Below, piece after piece: positions 8,618 to 10,620 of a stretch of DNA of 10,620 nucleotides. The translations under genes were made by a program, and so were the position numbers. Each line of letters begins with the position of its first letter. Position 1 is the stretch's first letter. The stretch is from NCBI GenBank assembly GCA_027600665.1, contig JADGJL010001051.1, positions 1 through 10,620 of the forward strand, given 5' to 3'. The notes under the pieces were generated by a model. The model saw nothing but the letters and a program-made list of their open reading frames with translations. It searched no databases and was not told the origin of the DNA. The DNA comes from Irineochytrium annulatum (taxonomy: Eukaryota > Chytridiomycota > Chytridiomycetes > Chytridiales > Chytridiaceae).

Positions 8618-8959
8618 CATGTATGTCCGCAAACTACCGGTACATGCTCTCGCCACTTGCTGACACCGAAGTTAGACTTTGGCTGACCGCAACGGCCATC
8701 ATTCCATGTGAACATAAGTCATAAACCGGCGCTGACGCCTAATCTTGTACGGAGGTCCGCTGGAGGGAGCTTATCAATGATTTCCATCTTCCTTTGCTCC
8801 TTCCGCCCTTCGACATCCTCTTTTTGCAGAACTCGCCGCTCATACTAAAAAACGAAACCATGCAATGAAAATGCCAAAAATCCGGAGTGTTGGTTGGGTA
8901 TTCGAAAAACGGAACGCGAACAAAACGTACGTGCAACTAATGTGTAGGTATAATATTGT

Positions 8960-8965
8960 TTTATT
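8960..8965 (-). terminator. Polyadenylation signal of the second minus-strand peptide gene
   Basis: TTTATT on the plus strand is AATAAA on the minus strand, 23 bp beyond the stop of the gene at 9173. The short distance fits the view that this stop codon is a secondary one, located in former 3' UTR. Confidence 0.5.
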
Positions 8966-8987
8966 GTGATAAGCTGTGATATGCACT

Positions 8988-9173
8988 TTAAATGATAGTT
9001 GCTTCGAATCGGGCGGTTCGCGGGTCTTGGATGGTGGCGTGACCACCGATGGTGCTTAGGAGAACAGGCGCTCGCTTGACGTGTGCGGGCTTGTGCATTG
9101 CCGTGTTGGCGGGGGAGGCGGCGGTGGAGGCGGACGGAGTCGTGGAGGCGGCGGTTTGGTTCGCGGCGGGCAT
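8988..9173 (-). CDS. Small peptide-precursor-like protein, 61 aa (pair 2, minus member, extended C-terminus)
   Basis: This 61-residue protein begins MPAANQT. The leader is rich in Ala, Ser and Thr, and HKPAHVKR (27-34) is followed by APVLLSTIGGHATI. It is closest to the gene at 7858: through the core, codon differences are nearly all third-position and silent (six in KPAHVKRAPVLL alone), followed by A/T and V/I replacements. Where the paralogue stops after HANII, this gene reads CAA instead of TAA and runs on for 13 codons (QDPRTARFEATII), so the tail appears to arise by stop loss. The frame is also open upstream of this ATG, but the shared MPA start and the TATA-like box 117 bp upstream favour 9173. 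No signal peptide is visible. The function is unknown. Confidence 0.72.
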   Translation of the reverse strand: MPAANQTAASTTPSASTAASPANTAMHKPAHVKRAPVLLSTIGGHATIQDPRTARFEATII

Positions 9174-9534
9174 CTTCAGGATGACTCGAGGTGGGCTGGT
9201 ATTTGGGAAGATGTGAAGGTCGTCGAGTCGGGAAGGTAGCTGATGATGATGCTGGTGGCCGCAACGACCTGAACAACCCCTCTTTATAGGCTGCGACTGC
9301 GCGTGGAGGCTGTCGTGATTCGTGAGGCCGCAAAACGGCATGGATGGTGGCCCTGTCGGCGGCTTGTATCGGCTTCCACGCTCAATCGTTCGGCATGGGG
9401 CATCAGAGAGGTCTCTCGCGAGGCTGTCCGTTGCCGCGATCTCATAAAAGGTTCCCCGCCTCGTCCATGTCGGCCCATCCCGCACTTCAACACCAGACTC
9501 GCCTTCTATTCTTCACCCAACTCGGAAATCGTAC
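9174..9534. promoter_or_regulatory. Bidirectional promoter region of peptide gene pair 2
   Basis: This 361-bp region lies between divergent starts. CCTATAAAGAGG on the minus strand (9290-9279) and CATAAAAGG on the plus strand (9443-9451) are outward TATA-like boxes, 117 and 92 bp from their ATGs. GGATGGTGGCCCTGTCGG followed by CGGCTTCCAC matches the central part of the pair 1 promoter, and the 5' UTRs are alignable to those of pair 1. Confidence 0.6.
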
Positions 9535-9690
9535 ATGCCTGCCAACGCGACCACCTCCTCGGCCTCCAATGTCAACACGGTCGCCACCGCTCCCTCCGCC
9601 GCGGTTCCCGCCAGCACTAGGCCGGCCCACATCAAGCGAGCGCCCGTCATGCTATGCGGCCCGTTCATGCCGCACGCGACGATCCTGTAA
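9535..9690 (+). CDS. Small peptide-precursor-like protein, 51 aa (pair 2, plus member)
   Basis: This 51-residue protein begins MPANATT. The leader is rich in Ala, Thr, Ser and Val and unlike that of the paralogue at 8255. TRPAHIKR (28-35) is followed by APVMLCGPFMPHATIL. The conserved core against variable leader is the pattern expected of a processed peptide precursor; the single Cys after APVML is unique to this member. It is not in a CAAX position. Diverged from the gene at 9173 and controlled by its own TATA-like box 92 bp upstream. The downstream AATAAATACGCC at 9926 matches the paralogue. The start context is weaker (T at -3). The function is unknown; a mating or signalling peptide, or an intracellular microprotein, are both open. 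Confidence 0.75.
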   Translation: MPANATTSSASNVNTVATAPSAAVPASTRPAHIKRAPVMLCGPFMPHATIL

Positions 9691-10466
9691 ATGGGCGGCC
9701 ATTAGTTCCCAACCAACGCCTCTCGCGTCCAGAGGATCCCAACAACGACGCGTTAAACAAGCTTGGCGCGAAGATGAGCTCAAGCGCTAGCAGTCCCGAA
9801 GTCGCGGCACCATGAAGCGTGGGGGGAGAAGTTGCAGGCTCACAAGCATGAGGACCCGATATTGGCCCAAAAAAAAAATGGTCGCCGTTATTGTCGTTGT
9901 AAATGCACCTCAGCATGTATGTTACAATAAATACGCCTGCAGGCTTGAGAAGAACACCGGCTCCACAATTGTCCTTTGACTACTTGTCCTGAAAAGTTGC
10001 AAAAGGCCATCGTCGTGACCTAGAACGCTTGAGCAAGAAATTGCCGCTAACAACCATGATTGTATGGTCGTCGCGATATGGTTGAAGCTCTCCTGCGCAG
10101 TGAGTATAAAGAGGATGAAATATATTAAATAACTGATCGTCGTTCAAAAGAAACGAAGATTTGGAAGGGATATCGAGGCAAATTTTGATACAAGAGAATG
10201 CCAACCAGCTAAAGAAAACCAAATGAAATAATCAACTGCGGATATAGTTGGCACAATGATTGCAGACGAGTAATAAGAATGACCCGTAATACAAATAAAA
10301 AGGAAGGAAGGAGCTGTCAAGAGGAACAAATCTCCCTAGAGGACCGGCGAGAAGACAAGGGACCAGCCACTATAATCCTCCACCACCCTCCTCCCCCCAG
10401 AGTCCCTCCTCACCAAAATATTGTGAACTTTTTCCGCATAAGCCCTCCTTACCGAGGCATTATTAA
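9691..10466. other. Intergenic region right of the peptide locus
   Basis: The left part is the 3' UTR of the gene at 9535, with AATAAATACGCC at 9926-9937. From about 9950 to 10350 the DNA is distinctly AT-richer, with only short unrelated frames. TATAAAGAGG at 10105-10114 repeats the box seen at the minus gene of pair 2, but the ATGs just after it open only frames of a few codons. No gene is called. Confidence 0.5.
9926..9937 (+). terminator. Polyadenylation signal AATAAATACGCC
   Basis: It is the same 12-mer as at 8606, lying downstream of the paralogous plus-strand peptide gene. Confidence 0.6.
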
Positions 10467-10508
10467 TCCTTCCACACCCCCGTAATCCCTCCTTACCAAA
10501 TTATTATC
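10402..10508. repeat. Three spaced copies of CCCTCCTYACCRA
   Basis: Copies begin at 10404, 10443 and 10487, spaced 39 and 44 bp, each followed by an A/T-rich ATT-containing tail. On the other strand they read TTGGTAAGGAGGG or close variants, with similarity continuing for about 20 bp. They could be binding sites in a promoter or decayed tandem repeats. Confidence 0.6.
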
Positions 10509-10528
10509 AAGCCCACGCCGCATCAGGA

Positions 10529-10620
10529 TCAGGCCCTCTTCCATCTGAAAGCGAGCCTCTTTGGCGACATCCCCAGCATGTCGGCGTCCTCCTGCCCATC
10601 CTTCCCCTCCACCTCCCCGT
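10529..10620 (-). CDS. Possible C-terminus of a minus-strand gene entering from the right edge
   Basis: A minus-strand frame open to the edge encodes 29 residues, acidic and then basic, ending GMSPKRLAFRWKRA before TGA. Most third positions are G or C, as in the confirmed exons. The plus-strand frame over the same bases is equally biased because the wobble positions coincide, so the strand is undecided and the two readings exclude each other. No AATAAA follows on this strand within 250 bp. Confidence 0.25.
   Translation of the reverse strand, partial: GEVEGKDGQEDADMLGMSPKRLAFRWKRA
10578..10620 (+). CDS. Possible N-terminus of a plus-strand gene leaving the right edge
   Basis: ATG with A at -3 opens a Ser/Pro-rich frame, MSASSCPSFPSTSP, to the window edge. 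The same frame is open back to 10467, so it could also be an internal exon. The pyrimidine-rich leader and upstream repeated motif would suit a promoter. It is the alternative to the minus-strand reading of the same bases. Confidence 0.25.
   Translation, partial: MSASSCPSFPSTSP

Larger units (their letters stand above)
8408..8987. other. Convergent intergenic region between the two peptide gene pairs
   Basis: It contains the 3' UTR of the plus-strand gene ending 8407, with AATAAATACGCC at 8606-8617, and the 3' UTR of the minus-strand gene ending 8988, with AATAAA at 8965-8960. The roughly 340 bp between the two signals shows no gene, RNA gene or clear repeat. Confidence 0.6.

Noticed and set aside
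7721..9690. a-factor type lipopeptide pheromone genes
   Set aside because: The size would fit, but none of the four ends in a CAAX box; the only Cys is internal in one member.
9980..10329. Minus-strand frames of 61-80 codons with hydrophobic stretches
   Set aside because: They lie in AT-rich intergenic DNA, overlap each other and match nothing recognisable; hydrophobic residues follow from the T-rich composition.

Overview
The window looks like nuclear DNA of a GC-rich, intron-bearing fungus. The evidence is one gene with short GT-AG introns (52-74 bp) carrying CTAAC/CTTAC-like branch sites, AATAAA-type polyadenylation signals, C/G-rich wobble positions, and a polyglutamine-rich Mediator tail subunit of the Med15/Gal11 type. 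An early-diverging (chytrid-like) fungus is my guess, but the sequence alone does not prove it.

Layout. Positions 1-2347 (minus) hold the 5' exon and most of a large BTB/POZ-BACK protein that runs off the left edge. A 0.6-kb intergenic stretch follows. Positions 2966-6527 (minus) hold a nine-exon gene whose spliced product is about 1028 residues: a polyQ-rich protein with a KIX-like segment, best read as Mediator subunit 15. It has a probable 5'-UTR intron at 6559-6658 and one GC-AG intron. About 1.1 kb without a convincing gene follows.

Positions 7480-9940 hold the most unusual content: four very small paralogous genes encoding 45-61 residue proteins, in two divergent pairs (7858 minus / 8255 plus, and 9173 minus / 9535 plus). 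All four share the pattern MPA, a Ser/Thr/Ala-rich variable N-terminus, then [RK]PAH[VI]KR-APV[LM]L and a short tail ending HA[NT]I[IL]. Differences within the KR-APV core are almost all synonymous, while the leader diverges freely. Each gene has a TATA-like box 90-120 bp upstream and an AATAAA downstream. A truncated, frameshifted fifth copy of the core lies in a 134-bp tandem repeat just behind the first minus-strand gene. I do not recognise this family. It resembles a set of peptide precursors with a dibasic processing site, but without an obvious signal peptide.

The last 0.6 kb is AT-rich and then pyrimidine-rich. It contains a threefold 39-44 bp spaced repeat and ends in coding-looking sequence whose strand cannot be decided here.

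The BTB gene and the Med15 gene are tandem on the minus strand with no evident functional link. The four peptide genes form their own locus, built by inverted duplication, duplication of the pair, and a small tandem duplication.
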